Of a DNA stretch of 64,000 nt, positions 45,456 through 56,900 are shown one piece after another. The notes beneath the pieces were generated by a model that searched no databases, was not told the DNA's origin, and was given only the letters and a program-made list of their open reading frames with translations. Made by a program: the position numbers and the translations under genes. The number at the start of each line of letters is the position of its first letter. The stretch's first letter is position 1. Source of the stretch: Ulva prolifera (Eukaryota; Chlorophyta; Ulvophyceae; Ulvales; Ulvaceae); assembly GCA_023078555.1 (NCBI GenBank), contig CM041197.1:2080501-2144500 (forward strand), in the 5' to 3' direction.

Positions 45456-47173
45456 TTTGACTGGTGAAAAGACAAGTGTGCTAGAAAAGCAGGTTCCAGC
45501 AAGTATGCATCATGCGGGACCTCAGCTCCCCCAGCATTGGGTCGCTGCAGGTCAATGGCCGCGACCGCCACATGATGCCACTGCTGTTGATCCTCAACGA
45601 CTGAGGTCGGACTGCTCTGGTTAGACCAGACTACCCCCCTATTGACAGGCGCACCGACGAGAATAGGTTTGGTCTCTACTGCCATTTTAAACGCAAAGAC
45701 AGGGTGACCATCCACATCTAGTTCCTGATATTTGGCATCGTCCTCTACGTCGGTAGCCATATCACCCAGACCAGGGACATACAACACATTCCTACGCGTG
45801 TCTAAGAACATCTGCTCGTGCCTAAGACCCATCGTGCTGAGCAGGTTGTACGGACATTCAGGAGCATAGTATACACCAGGAATTTCCACATCCAGTGGAT
45901 GCATGTTCCCATGCTTGTCCACATAAGTACCCAGATTTACCTGAATGGTTCCCCTGCCCATGATAGAAAGCTGCCCTGGTCCCGCGAGATTGGCAACTTT
46001 CTGACATGGGCCGTACTCAGTGAACATTTCCCTATTTCCTACTATATGCATGTCCGACCCACTATCAACAATGATGTTCCACGGCATGGACGCGTCCGGC
46101 TGTGGATACTTGGCAGGCATTTCAATAGTGCAAACATCTTTGGCCGCAGCCTGTTTGCGTTGGGGGCAGTTCGCACGCAAATGTCCCTTCTTCTTGCAGA
46201 AGAAACAGGTCCTGGTCTCCTCGCGAGGAGCCTGGCCAGCTGCGAGAGCAGCGACCACAGGGCCGTCACCACGGTGCTGCTTGCGCCAGCCATGGCCTAG
46301 TTTGCCCGCGGGCGCCCCAGACCTAGCCTGCAGCGACCGCTGTTGTTTGAGCAAATCAGCGTGCTCAGTTAAACGCGAAATTATCACATGAGGGGAGGAG
46401 TGTTGAACTTCGCCGCGCACGGCGTTGAACTCCTCCCCCACCTCTAACAGTTTCAATCTAAGCCATCGCTGGCCCACATCGGCACCTAGTGCCTCCAGTT
46501 GAGTGTAGACACTCATCACATCACCACAATATGTCGCAACATCTTTATTGTTTTGTGACAAAGAATTAAACCGACTCCACAGTCTGTGGATTTCGGCTTC
46601 AGTGCTAGGTCTGTACTTGGCAGTCAAGTAAGACCATGCTTCACACAAATGCGACATGCGATAGACAGTCGTCCTATCCGCGTCAGGCAAAGACATTAGG
46701 ACCTGTGTCCTCGCCCTAGCATGAACACGCTGTTCGTCCGCAGACGGCGCATGCTGCAACAAATGATCTAATTCGAACTGACCTAACCACAAAAAGACTT
46801 TCTGTTCGTACGCAACGAAACTTTCAGTCTTGTGATTCCACTCAGGCAATTTCCCTTTAGTCAAATCAGGTTCGCTACGTCCCCGAGATGCGCGCAGCGC
46901 CTCGGTCAACGTTTCGAGTGATATGAGTGACTCAGTGTGACCAGGATCGTTCACAACATGAGAGGAAAAGGGCACCTGCTGACTGCTCTGCCCAGTGTGG
47001 GAAGAGGGTCGTGGCCGGACAATTCGGCCGCCTCGGAGCAACATACCCGCAGGCTGTTCTCTGTCAGGGAGCTGCTGGTCAGCGTCCCTGTCGACGAGAG
47101 GCTGCTGGTCAGCATCGTCACGCCTCTCCTCGCGAGGAGAGTTGGCGTTGGAGTTGGCGTTCGAGAGAGACAT
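45335..47173 (-). CDS. Copia gag-protease polyprotein
   Basis: An open frame of 612 codons from the ATG at 47173. The N-terminus has the short repeat SNANSNANSP. A gag region follows (LPEWNHKTESFVAYEQKVFL, LGQFELDHLLQHAPSADEQR). There is one CCHC zinc knuckle CFFCKKKGHLRANC near residues 321-334. The aspartic protease motif IIVDSGSDMHIVGN lies near residue 368. It continues to the integrase N-terminal region (LLEPAFLAHLSFHQSNW). There the deletion removes the catalytic core, and the frame runs out in 36 out-of-phase codons. Gag packages the RNA and the protease matures the polyprotein (family knowledge). Confidence 0.9.
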   Translation of the reverse strand: MSLSNANSNANSPREERRDDADQQPLVDRDADQQLPDREQPAGMLLRGGRIVRPRPSSHTGQSSQQVPFSSHVVNDPGHTESLISLETLTEALRASRGRSEPDLTKGKLPEWNHKTESFVAYEQKVFLWLGQFELDHLLQHAPSADEQRVHARARTQVLMSLPDADRTTVYRMSHLCEAWSYLTAKYRPSTEAEIHRLWSRFNSLSQNNKDVATYCGDVMSVYTQLEALGADVGQRWLRLKLLEVGEEFNAVRGEVQHSSPHVIISRLTEHADLLKQQRSLQARSGAPAGKLGHGWRKQHRGDGPVVAALAAGQAPREETRTCFFCKKKGHLRANCPQRKQAAAKDVCTIEMPAKYPQPDASMPWNIIVDSGSDMHIVGNREMFTEYGPCQKVANLAGPGQLSIMGRGTIQVNLGTYVDKHGNMHPLDVEIPGVYYAPECPYNLLSTMGLRHEQMFLDTRRNVLYVPGLGDMATDVEDDAKYQELDVDGHPVFAFKMAVETKPILVGAPVNRGVVWSNQSSPTSVVEDQQQWHHVAVAAIDLQRPNAGGAEVPHDAYLLEPAFLAHLSFHQSNWICCGSSVHGGLKCMHTLGMTSCGSCPPGVCLHTGSGLG

Positions 47174-47461
47174 CCTGCATCAGGACAGATGGTTGTTTGT
47201 CGCGCGCAGCAACTAACCAGTGGGATTGCTCGCAAGCAAACAGGTTGAGAGAACAAGCGAACGCGTTCGATTTTCTCAGCGCTGATCATTAAAACAAGCT
47301 TCTCGAATTGTGTCTAACAACAATATACTACGAGAGAGCTTAATGATGCCTGCGCTTTTGACCGCAGTCTGAGCGCCGGCAGAACAGTGGAATGCCCGCC
47401 GTGTCTGCGCACAGACATTGGCCGACGGCTTTCCTGAACAAGACCATAAACAGACATAACG

Positions 47462-47479
47462 CTAACATCACCGATACCA
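47462..47479 (-). promoter_or_regulatory. Primer-binding site, initiator tRNA-Met type
   Basis: Directly inside the 5' LTR the minus strand reads TGGTATCGGTGATGTTAG. The first nine bases match the usual complement of initiator tRNA-Met (TGGTATCAG) with one change. Confidence 0.75.
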
Positions 47480-47826
47480 TGTCAGAAAAGCGAACTTAAG
47501 TGCAGGGCAGGACGCGCAGTCCTTGTTCAGGTCAGGTCAAGGCAGCCAGCATCTCGTACCTGCTGCGCACAGAGGTAGAACCGAGAGATGCTGAGGAGAA
47601 TGCTAATACCGTGAAACAGTAAAGAGAAAGGTTACAGATCTCAGTGTGCACATGCTTATATGCACACTGAACATTCAAGGTTACGGCGGGAAACCCTCGC
47701 ACGATCTCTCTCACTACATCGAGACAATCCTAACTGGCGGCTTACCCCTACACTGGATCCGCGGATTGTCCGTGCATGGGTGCACCTGTCACCACACTGC
47801 TGCCCGCAGGCTCATGCATTGTGACA
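47480..47826 (-). repeat. 5' LTR of copia element 1
   Basis: It is 347 bp, the same length as the 3' LTR. A TATA-like TATAAGCATG lies inside a 10-bp inverted repeat (TCAGTGTGCA / TGCACACTGA), the likely promoter. Confidence 0.97.
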
Positions 47827-48103
47827 CAATGTGACGCCTAGTTGCCTACTCAATTTAGAGTCAGCACCACATACCTCAGCAGACGGGTTGGATACGGTAG
47901 ATGGCACCCATGCCTTGCCCGCGACACCATGAACGGCAATGGTTGCAAGCCCCATGCACATGTCCTCTGTCAGCCATGCTCCAGTCTTCAGTGAGAGAAT
48001 ATCCTTCGTCTTGATGGAGACCCACTGAGCCATGTTATCGTGATTTGGCGGGCGGTAAGTGTACAGTGTCCATACATATGGGTGATCCTACAGCACCGTA
48101 ACC

Positions 48104-48897
48104 TTGGGCTTACATGTCTCAGACTACCTGTCACAGCTCCACGGTGGAGCTGCACGAATGCTCCATAAAGAAGCAGAGTGTGTCAATGAGGCACAACACT
48201 CGGATATCATCTTTCAACAAATGCAGGCCTACAATCAATTGCTGCGAGGTTCACGTACCATTGCGGAGAACAGGCCATCCGCCCGCAATCCGGTGCATGG
48301 TCTCTTGGCAACGTAGGAATCAGTGATCACGATGGCCGGCCTCTTGTGCAACCCACGATGCGCACCACATGTTCCAAGACCTCGAGTGGCAAGGTCGGTA
48401 GCAGCCACATCGAGAGCGACCGCACGTACCGTGTGCGCCGATGTGGGCTGACATCTAATGGCACCCTGCCCCCCGATGCATCCTTTGCTTGCCAACTTTC
48501 TTAACTCGAGACGTTGCTTTAGCAACGCTCTTTCAACCGGGGCTGGCCCATCGACAGACGCGCTTCCAATCGGCTGCCCCAGTGGACTTGGGGAACGCGA
48601 CTCGTGGCCGCGAGTGATGCATACATGACGAGTCGAGCCACCACACTGCAACGAAACATCGGGTGTCTCAGTCGACTCGCCAGAATTACTACCGACATCA
48701 GCTGGAGACGTGTTCGCGGTGGACGGGCGCATATGTGCCGTCAATACAGCAACGGGCGGGTGATTGTCGCCAATGTACTTGCGGAGGAGCCAACATTCCG
48801 CCGTGACAGAATCTGTCACGTCAGCACCATAATGATATTGATTCAAAGAATATGTCACATGCGGCCGACACTGCAGCAGAGGTGGGCATCTAGACAT
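48104..48897 (-). CDS. Unassigned 5' exons, perhaps of the Ulp1-like gene
   Basis: The frame 48897-48235 has a Ser/Thr/Gly-rich, low-complexity middle (SPSPLGQPIGSASVDGPAP) and a helical basic part (ALLKQRLELRKLASKG). A short frame at 48238-48130 reads LIVGLHLLKDDIRVLCLIDT. It is followed by a possible donor and then, about 100 bp on, by the acceptor of the Ulp1 exon at 48024. This would give the protease a long N-terminal extension, as in many transposon-borne C48 proteins. The model is tentative. Confidence 0.35.
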
Positions 48898-49716
48898 GAT
48901 GCTATGGCCAACGAGGCAGCATGCAAGACTCCACTGGACGGGAATTGGCTAGCGGTTTGATTCAAACGTTTCCGGCGCGAACAGTGGACCTGTTACCTTC
49001 AGGTGGGCGGCATACGTATATTGGACTCGGAATGGTCGATTCCGTGCACTCCGGGATGGCTGTCCCCCCAAATTCATCTGAGACCCCGCGTGGACATAGC
49101 GCCCGGCGCGTGGAACGAAATCAAACGGATGGTACCCCGGCCGACAGTCAAGGCAACGCATATAATACAGTAGTCGTGTCAACGCCCGTCACTGCATACC
49201 GCGCTAGCGTCTCTACTTTCGAGGGGACACTGCGTGTCCTCCACTGGTGCCTCAACACACAGGGCAGATGGTGCAGAGCTGCCCAAGCCATTGACGTACG
49301 TGATAGGGATACGTTAAGAGAAGACGGATGGAGACGCCCACTGTATGTACGGTTTGTCAGCAGGTGATAGTGGGCGCACCCGCGAAAGGAGCTGTTACTG
49401 CCCATCTCCGGTACTGCAGAGCAGCCATCAAGAAGAAGGCTGCTGCAGGCTTCAGTACGCGTGTCCTCGCCGACATAGCAGCTGAATGCAATACCCGGAG
49501 GATTCATCAACATGCTGCCAGAGCAGAGGTATTGAAATCGTCTACGACAGAGAAAGAGCCTATCGCTCACCACGGGCAACGCGATGGATCGCCGGACGGA
49601 GCCGACGAAGCCGTAGAAGTAGGGATGGCACAAAGCCGAGGTGAGTGTCCATCTCGTCTCGTGCCGAGGTCTAGGTGGCACGAGATCAACCGAGGTGACC
49701 TAGGAATCGTACGAGT

Positions 49717-49832
49717 TGACCTCGGACTCGTACGATTTCACCTCGGACTCGTACGATTTCACCTCGGACTCGTACGATTTGACCTCGGACTCGTACGATT
49801 CACCTCGGATTGCACTATTTCACCTCGGATCG
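49717..49832. repeat. Subterminal 21-bp repeats of hAT element 1
   Basis: The word ACCTCGGACTCGTACGATTT (with small variants) is repeated about six times in tandem. It includes the palindrome CGTACG and the CGAGGT motif of the terminal repeat. Related CCTCGG/GTACGAG words lie at the other end, 52540-52610. They are likely transposase-binding sites. Confidence 0.85.
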
Positions 49833-49924
49833 GGTGTGCAGGCATGTACAAAGCAGTATTACGCTTGTTCAATCAATATATAGCATTGCAATACAATACA
49901 GTCGACATACAAACCTTACAATAG

Positions 49925-52337
49925 TCATTCAATTGATTCCACCTCCCTCTCTGCATCCTCATGTGCAAGTGCCTCCATGTCCGCTACTAAAACCTCCTCA
50001 TCACATGCTTCCACCACAGATGCATTTTTGTTCTGTGCGACAAACACCATCTTGTCAGCAGTACTCACCTTCAAACGACTTCGCAACTTGTCGTACAACC
50101 TGCCAAACTTGCTCAAGTTCCTCTCTGATGCACATGATGTGACGTGCATAGAGAGGAGTTTCTCTGCAACCATTGACAATTCAGGGAATCTGCTTGACAA
50201 ACCACTGCACCATATGTCTCTCCTATGCACAACTGCACGAATGGAGGCTACTTGGCCTTCATTAGCACACATTGCAGCTACACACTTCCTCGCATTCAGC
50301 TGATCCAATCTGTTCTTGAATGACATCCCCTGGGACCGCACTAACTGCAACTGCTCCAGAGCTACTTCCCCACCCAATCTCTCAACTTCATTCGTGACCC
50401 GTGTGATGTCATCATCACACATCTGTTGCCAAGGTAGATGGTACGTCACACCGTTGTTGTGCGTCAAAAAATTGGCTGGGTCCAGTAAATATGCAGCATA
50501 CATGCAGTCTTTGAGGTAAAAGTCATTCAAACGACTCTCAAAGACTGACACAAGACTCTCACACAAGCTCAATTCATCGTCAGACGAATCGACATCAGCA
50601 AGTTCGTCTGGCACATCCCCCGTTCTGGACAGAGCAGGGTACTTCTCGCTGAAATCACTGGCATGATCGAGCAAACTTTGCACGACAGGTACCATTGTCG
50701 ACAGTAACGGCTCATCTGCCTCTACTCTGTGCATCTGTTCCATGACTGGATCCATTAGCACCTCGACGATGGGAGCTTGCAGTCTGAAACTCTTTTCAGT
50801 AGACGGAGTCACAATGTCAATCAGCTTGCGCGCAGGCACGGATGTGCTAGACAAGTCCTCAAACTCGTCAGATGTGCACATGGCTTTCAGAGGCGAGATC
50901 ACCTTTAACACAGACCGAAGCACGAGATGGAGTGATCCAAAACGAGTCTCTGAATGCGATTGTATGGCTGTCGGAGGCATGTTCAGAGAACGGCATGCCT
51001 TAACAAACTGATCATAGATCCGCTCATTGTTGTTCACGGTCTTTGATATCTTGTTGGCATCGTCATATACATCTCTGACCCAACAAAACCTGACGATGAT
51101 GTCCTTCATCAAAAGCGACAGAGTATGAGAAGCACACGGCAGCAGGAGCAGAGGTCCCACAGACATGTCTTTGTCACCCTCGCTTTGGCAATCGGATGCT
51201 GCTCCTTTCCTATTGCATTCTGAATGCAGCAGCTCGTACGCTTTCCGGTTTGCAGATGCTGAGTCCATCACTATTCCTATCACGCTCGTGCCACTGCTCA
51301 CTTCTTTTAGCTCAGCAATAACGTCCTTGCACTGTTGCGCGATCCACGTTGAGTCCTTGATTTGTCCTCTGGCATTGATCATCTGTAGCAGCTATCCCTT
51401 GTGGGGCCTCAGCTCACATGATCATGCCGAGCACTCTACAAGAATACATTGCACGAGCCGGCATACACAAGCAACACTTATGTGATGTACGAACATGCAC
51501 ACCTTCCAGAATCTAGCTCCACCATCTGCCAACAACAGATTGACAGTTACTAGTGGAGCTCCTTGTTCTGCAGCTCGTTTCTTCCACCCGTCCATTGTCA
51601 CGGCTACATACTTGTGTGTCTGCACGCCGCTTATAACTCCTTGCTTGGTGGTTTCATACAGTATTAAGAGCTGATTGCCTAGCAGCTCCTTCCTTGTGGG
51701 AGGTTTGATGCCCAACAGACTCAAAGCTTGGATGAGGTCTTCGTGCTCGATTCTCTGTGCCGGTGTGAAAGTAGAGATAAACCACGACGATAATAGCCTA
51801 TTAAAAGCTTCGCGGGTTTTCGCTGGCACTGTGTGTGCCGTGAGAGCATTACGCACAGGCACGGAACACGAAGCGTCCGCTGAATCGATGAGGACTACAC
51901 CCGCCAACTCCGCGGCTTCTGCGTGTCACGCCAGCTGCCCTTAGTCTGCCTCTAACGGTGAGGCGTGCTTGTGTGGTGCAAGACGACATGCACTTGTACC
52001 GAATCGTACCAGCGGCGGATTGGCGTGCTTCCGCGAGGTGCGTTTCGATAGGAAGCTGCTTCTTGCACGTAGCACCTTCCTCTCGGTTAAGGATCATGTG
52101 CTTGGCAATAGAATCGTGTGGGTTTTTGATTGAAAGGAGAGTTTGACAAAACTTGCATCTGTAGAATACCCCGTGATCTGTCTTTGCGGTAGTGACACAC
52201 TCCCAATACTTCTTCTGGCCCCTATTACGTGCCTTTTCAGCTTTGAGATACAACTCATCTATGTCTGTGTCAGTTTCTGGCGCGCTACGCTTTCTGCCTG
52301 ATGCAGAGGACACATAAGAACTGTTGTGATCGTCCAT
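49925..52337 (-). CDS. hAT transposase (BED finger, DUF659, hAT dimerisation domain)
   Basis: Three exons, about 740 residues. Exon 1, from the ATG at 52337, has a BED-like finger (YRCKFCQTLLSIKNPHDSIA, then KHMILN and a Cys). A short intron lies near 51930-51990. Exon 2 has DUF659 (GIKPPTRKELLGNQLLILYE) and the first catalytic Asp in YVAVTMDGWKKR, ending FWK at 51503. A 120-bp GT-AG intron (51383-51502) leads to exon 3, a 485-codon frame: MINARGQIKDSTWIAQQCKD, the second Asp in GIVMDSASANRKAYELL, the C-x2-H motif in LPCASHTLSLL, and the C-terminal dimerisation region with the catalytic Glu (HVTSCASERNLSKFGRLYDK). All three acidic residues are present and I see no frame break, so the enzyme may be active. 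It would excise and reinsert this element and related copies. Confidence 0.93.
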
Positions 52338-53916
52338 ACCGGGCACTTGTTTAATTCAATTGCAGGATCGCCAGTGGTAATCAATGTGAGTAATTTATTT
52401 ATAGTTTGTTCATGCCCTGGGCTTGTGCACCTGTGTCCGCAATATGTGGTTTCCAATCAGTGTCTAGTAGTGCGTCTCAGGCTTTAAGCAGTGTTCGATA
52501 TAACGGGACCTAGACCCCATCCGAGGTGGGCCATTTTTTCACCTCGGCCTCGGTACGAGACTCGTACCGAGTTCATTCACCTCGGACTAGAACGAGGTCC
52601 TCGACCTCGCCTTTGTGCCATCCCTACGTAGAAGTGCACTATCTAGAAGACACTGAGCATCCATTCGACTCCTCAGGCCCGGAAGAACAGGCCGAATTGG
52701 GTGGTGTGCAGGATACGACGGGTGACACACCAGAGCACAATGACGACGATAGTGATGATGGAGACACCGAACCGCTGTACCCAACCGCGCCAGCATACAT
52801 TGAAGATCAACTGGAATATGACGACCTCGTGGCATGGATGCTTTTAGACATGACAAATGTGGTGAAGAAAAAAATATTCCTCGTTTTGAAGATGCTGGCT
52901 ATCCTGGCCAACAAAGGGCCGGAGTCAAATCCACTGCACAGATCCCGAATTCAAACAGTCGAGGGCTTTGAGCGGTACATGAAAGATAAAGTGAACACGT
53001 TCTTCTGCAAAATGACGGCGAAAGAGGTGCCGATTGTATCCACTCGTCAAGAGCTGAGGGAACTAGCACCAGTGCCCCTGTTCATTCGTTCTTTACCGGA
53101 CGTACTTGCATGTTGTTTGGCGAGTCCGGACATAGATAATGCCAACGTCAACCTAGATCCAATGCCCGTACAAGGTGAACACTGGAAGACCCGATCCAAT
53201 CCAGATGATGATGGGAGAGTCAACTGCTTCATGCAAGGAACCTTCATTCACAAAGCCAAGCAGGTGTCGTTCCCCATAAATCGGTCGTACTGAAATGGCA
53301 AAAATAGTGTAGATGACTCGTATGTATTGGGGCGACGACCGCGTCACTGTCGTCTGGGTACCAACATGATTGTGCAGGCAAGAATCAATGCTCGTGTCGC
53401 AAGCGGAGTGTCAGAAGCTGAAGCCGGACGTCCAATCTTGGCACTTGGTCTCTTCTTTGATAAAACACTCATCAGTCCCATCGCCAAGAGGTATCGTCCA
53501 CAAGCAGTGCGGATGACAGTGCCCAGTCAACACCACGAACTTACTAGACGGGGAGTTGTACAGCCACATGCATTACAATACATGGCATGCTCTCCCGTCC
53601 AAGGAAAAATTTGGTATTATTAGTCGTGTTAAGGCTTCTTTTCATGCAGTGACCTGTACCCCATTTTTGTGGCTTTGATGAACGTTGACCAAAGCGTCCG
53701 TCATGAGGGAATCCAACTCCTATGCATGGTTCCCAACGTAAAAGAGTGGGTCCACTCCCACCTACCGGAGGGTCAAGAGCACATCCTTGTGGCGGAGATC
53801 GAGTCTGCCGTCACTGCGACAACTACAACATTGTGGCAAACAATGTTGAGCGAGATAGGAGAAGCAACAACCCACACGCCGAGGTACGACCGCAATACAT
53901 GTGCTGAGGTTGGGAT

Positions 53917-53952
<36 letters not shown>
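53917..53952. repeat. Poly-G run, 36 bases
   Basis: The run follows GAGGTTGGGAT, probably inside an intron of the transposase gene just after the donor GAG|GTTGGG. Its true length is uncertain in any sequencing read. Confidence 0.9.
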
Positions 53953-53953
<1 letters not shown>

Positions 53954-56900
53954 GGGGGGCGCGCCTTAAAGTTGTGAGCTAATCTGTACACCGGGTGTGG
54001 GTTTGGGTCAAATTCCATGAAGACAGAGACCCCCTTTTGAAGCATCTACACAAGGAGCCGGCTTTTGACGAATCGGGACCGTACATGAAAGCATTGTGTG
54101 ATGTCGTGGTGTCGGCTTTGATTCTAGACACCCCCGAAGCAGCAGCCACACTTGGGGTCATGTCCAGGTTTGGTGGTAGGATAGATAGCAAGAACAGTGG
54201 CAGCGATGCTGGATGCCTAATCTGCCATGCACCCACGAGCAAATATGACTGTGCTCCCCAGGAGCTGACGGAAGACGAGCGGTGCACTCGAAACTTGACT
54301 GAAGCCCAACTACTCAGGGAGACCGGCAGTAAAGCCGCACTGAAAAGACAAGGTGTGTGAGGTGCAGTGTGAGTGGGAATGATTTATGTCTATGTAGCAG
54401 TGTCGATGAAGTAGCTTGCCACAGTTGCTGCGACAGCACTATGACAGACTCCTTGTGGGTCAACCCACATGCCGGAACATGGGTGTGGTGCTTTTAGGGG
54501 TCAAAGAAACAGCACCCGCCCTCTGCAATATATTTTGGGACTCACAACATGAGTGGGGGGAGCTTCCGCGGCTGTGGGGTGTAGATATCCTACATCACTG
54601 GAATCTGGGGGTTATGAAACGACTAGGCATTGATCAGCTAAAAGTGTGACTCCTTGAGACTCCTTGTTAGAGGGCGAGCTTGTCCAATGTGGTGTGTCAA
54701 GCTGCAAGTCGGGCACATGTGCACGCGATGGTATACTTACGTGCTAGTAATGCTGTAGGCAATCATCGCAATGTTGGGCGAGAAATCAAACCAGACACTA
54801 CAGAATATGTCAAATCGAGTCAATAGATGGTACTACATATTTGCCATATTCACGGTTCCACCATTTCCATCTCTACCATATGCGCACAAGGGCAGCCTCC
54901 TCAGTTCCGGCGACACGGTCGCTGGTGGAAAATTGCAAGGAGCTGAGATGAAAAGAGTGCAAGGGGTCTTGGCGTACATCGTGGATGCTCTACCCGGAGC
55001 TTCCGAATCTATCGCACCACTGATGCTTGCACGGTGTGAGCAGTAACAACCGAATGTGACTACTTTCACATCAACCAACACAGTTCTCCACTTTATGAAT
55101 TGATCATGCCCAGATACGCGCTGGATCACATGACTGCCACAAGTTACCAGCTAAGGACCACTCTGTGTAGGCTCACTGCTTTGGGATTCTTGCTACTGCG
55201 AGGAAACTTAGCATACCAAGGATGGACTGCACTTGAAGTGGAAATGCTTCAGCACCACATCAGCTATGTATGGTTGCCGCTTGTAAAGCAATACCTCAGA
55301 GAACTCTATCATCCAGACGAAGCATCTCGGCAAGCACGAGTGCTCAAGGTGCATATAATCCTGGTTCACGCCACGGAACGCTTGTTAAGCCATGGACCTC
55401 CACAGGTATGCAACGAGTCACTAGTAGTGTTCATCATGTGTATATATCCTAAGACCGCTTCAACTAGCTTACCACTAGACAATTGGTTGTTACTTATGGA
55501 CCGACTTCCGCGCTCTTCAACTTCTGGAAGTGGATAATCTGCAAAATGATGACGCCGTTGGTTGTAGGAGTACGGCACGGGACCGTTTGAGTCGGCACAT
55601 GAGATACAAAAGAAAGCTGCACGGAAGACCAACTGCACCGCATTGACGCTAACAAAACAACATGCCGCTAGAGCCAGTGAAATCCAGTCATTTGTCGTAG
55701 CAGGGCATGTGAACAAGGCTTTGGGAGCAATTATTGAAGGCCGGATCACACCGTCCTGCATAATCACACTGAGAGAAACTGACAACGAGGGCAAGGTCGT
55801 GACCAGGCAACGAATTCTAGACAAAGCAGCCCCGTTGAGCTCGAGTCAGATGGATACGTGCACTGAAGTTCCCCCCATTACCGTTGATCCAGTGTCGATG
55901 GCACAACGTACCGTGAGGGGCAGCCAACACTGCACCAGACTATTCTATGTGGTGTGCCACAGCCCGCCACTAGTAGCCGGAAGGTCACACCAATGCTAAT
56001 AGGAAATACAGGAGTGTTCGATTACCTCGTGATCACATACACCTCCCCATGCAGGTACTAAGAGAGTCGGCAGATGTCCAGGCTGCATCCCGAGTAGTAG
56101 AACTACACAACACCGGTCCGTGCACATACATTCGTGAAGCAGCCGGACTTGAGGGTATCGGCAGCCAACACAGGCAGTGTCACAACATCCGGATGTCGAC
56201 ACTGAAACGTCTCACGGACGCTGGATTGACGGAAGCTGTGGTACAGGGGCTTGAGCAAAGCATCACGACAACTGTGGTACATGAAACTGCAGCGCAAGTG
56301 CTGCAACTACCAGAGCTTTTGACACTGCCAGATTGTATCACGGAATATCTGCTGCAACAGCGAGATGCAGAGTTCATCGCTACAGGTGGGCTGGCGGAGA
56401 CTCTCCTGAGATTGTGCTTCGTACACACCCGAAACATCAAAGTCACCTACTACACCCATAACGACGTAGCATGCGCTCATCAACGGCAGGTAATGCTTCA
56501 CCCGTCCCGAGTCGTTGAACGTCCTTACCACCCCCTAGGATGACGAAGCAGGACTCACTAAGCGTGTCTGAAACTGCTGTGGCAACACAGGTTTCCTATC
56601 TTAACCGCCCCAGTCATCTGAATTTCTTCCTGAGTGACAGTGAAGAGCAGCCATTCGAGGATGCGGCAGCTTGAGTCAAACGCAGATGTCGTGCATACCG
56701 ACGGCACTTTAGCGCAGCAATTCAAGGACAGACCTCTCTCCAGTCCAGTGTATGGGTTTTTCTTTTATGCACTGCCCTCAGCATGCTGGTCTTCCGCCCG
56801 GAGAGCACCGGAGCGGTGTTCACCGAGTTGCGTGTGCGAGATGCAAAGCAGACAGGCGGCAAGAGTACCTCCCAGGTGAACTTGATTCGATGGCTTGACC

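Larger units (their letters stand above)
42143..47826 (-). mobile_element. Copia element 1, full length with two LTRs, integrase-deleted
   Basis: The 347-bp LTRs at 42143-42489 and 47480-47826 begin and end with TGTCA/TGACA and differ by about seven bases by eye (about 98% identity). The 5-bp duplication CAATG flanks the element (42138-42142 and 47827-47831). It is transcribed on the minus strand. A primer-binding site, a polypurine tract and two long open frames are present. Compared with element 2, about 665 bp covering the integrase catalytic core are missing, and the gag-protease and RT frames now overlap out of phase. It sits inside the Ulp1-like gene. Confidence 0.97.
41016..48024 (-). 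pseudogene. Ulp1/SENP-like C48 cysteine protease gene, split by a copia element
   Basis: Exon 1 starts near 48024 after the acceptor GGCTCAG. It carries the family's N-terminal substrate-binding motif (KTGAWLTEDMCMGLATI). It is interrupted at 47831 by copia element 1. With the element and one CAATG copy removed, the same frame continues from 42137 (PKSGATVRFISPNDATHVIQ) to near 42003. Exon 2 (from 41915 after CCCACAG) has the catalytic His in GGSHWICIIFINLH and the Asp in EILVFDSVQPH. Exon 3 (from 41405 after CTTCAG) has the nucleophile Cys in NGYGLNVCGVMAAYNLKQF and ends at 41016. His, Asp and Cys are thus all present in family order. C48 proteases cleave SUMO-like peptides; related domains are carried by several large DNA transposons (family knowledge). 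The copia insertion should inactivate this copy unless it is spliced out. Confidence 0.75.
49620..52626 (-). mobile_element. hAT element 1, apparently intact, 3,007 bp
   Basis: The termini are TAGGGATGGCACAAAG at the left and its complement at the right: a terminal inverted repeat of about 23 bp with one mismatch. The perfect 8-bp duplication CGTAGAAG (49612-49619 and 52627-52634) is diagnostic of hAT transposition. The transposase is encoded on the minus strand. Subterminal repeats lie at both ends. It interrupts the first exon of the Plavaka/KDZ-like gene. Confidence 0.97.
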
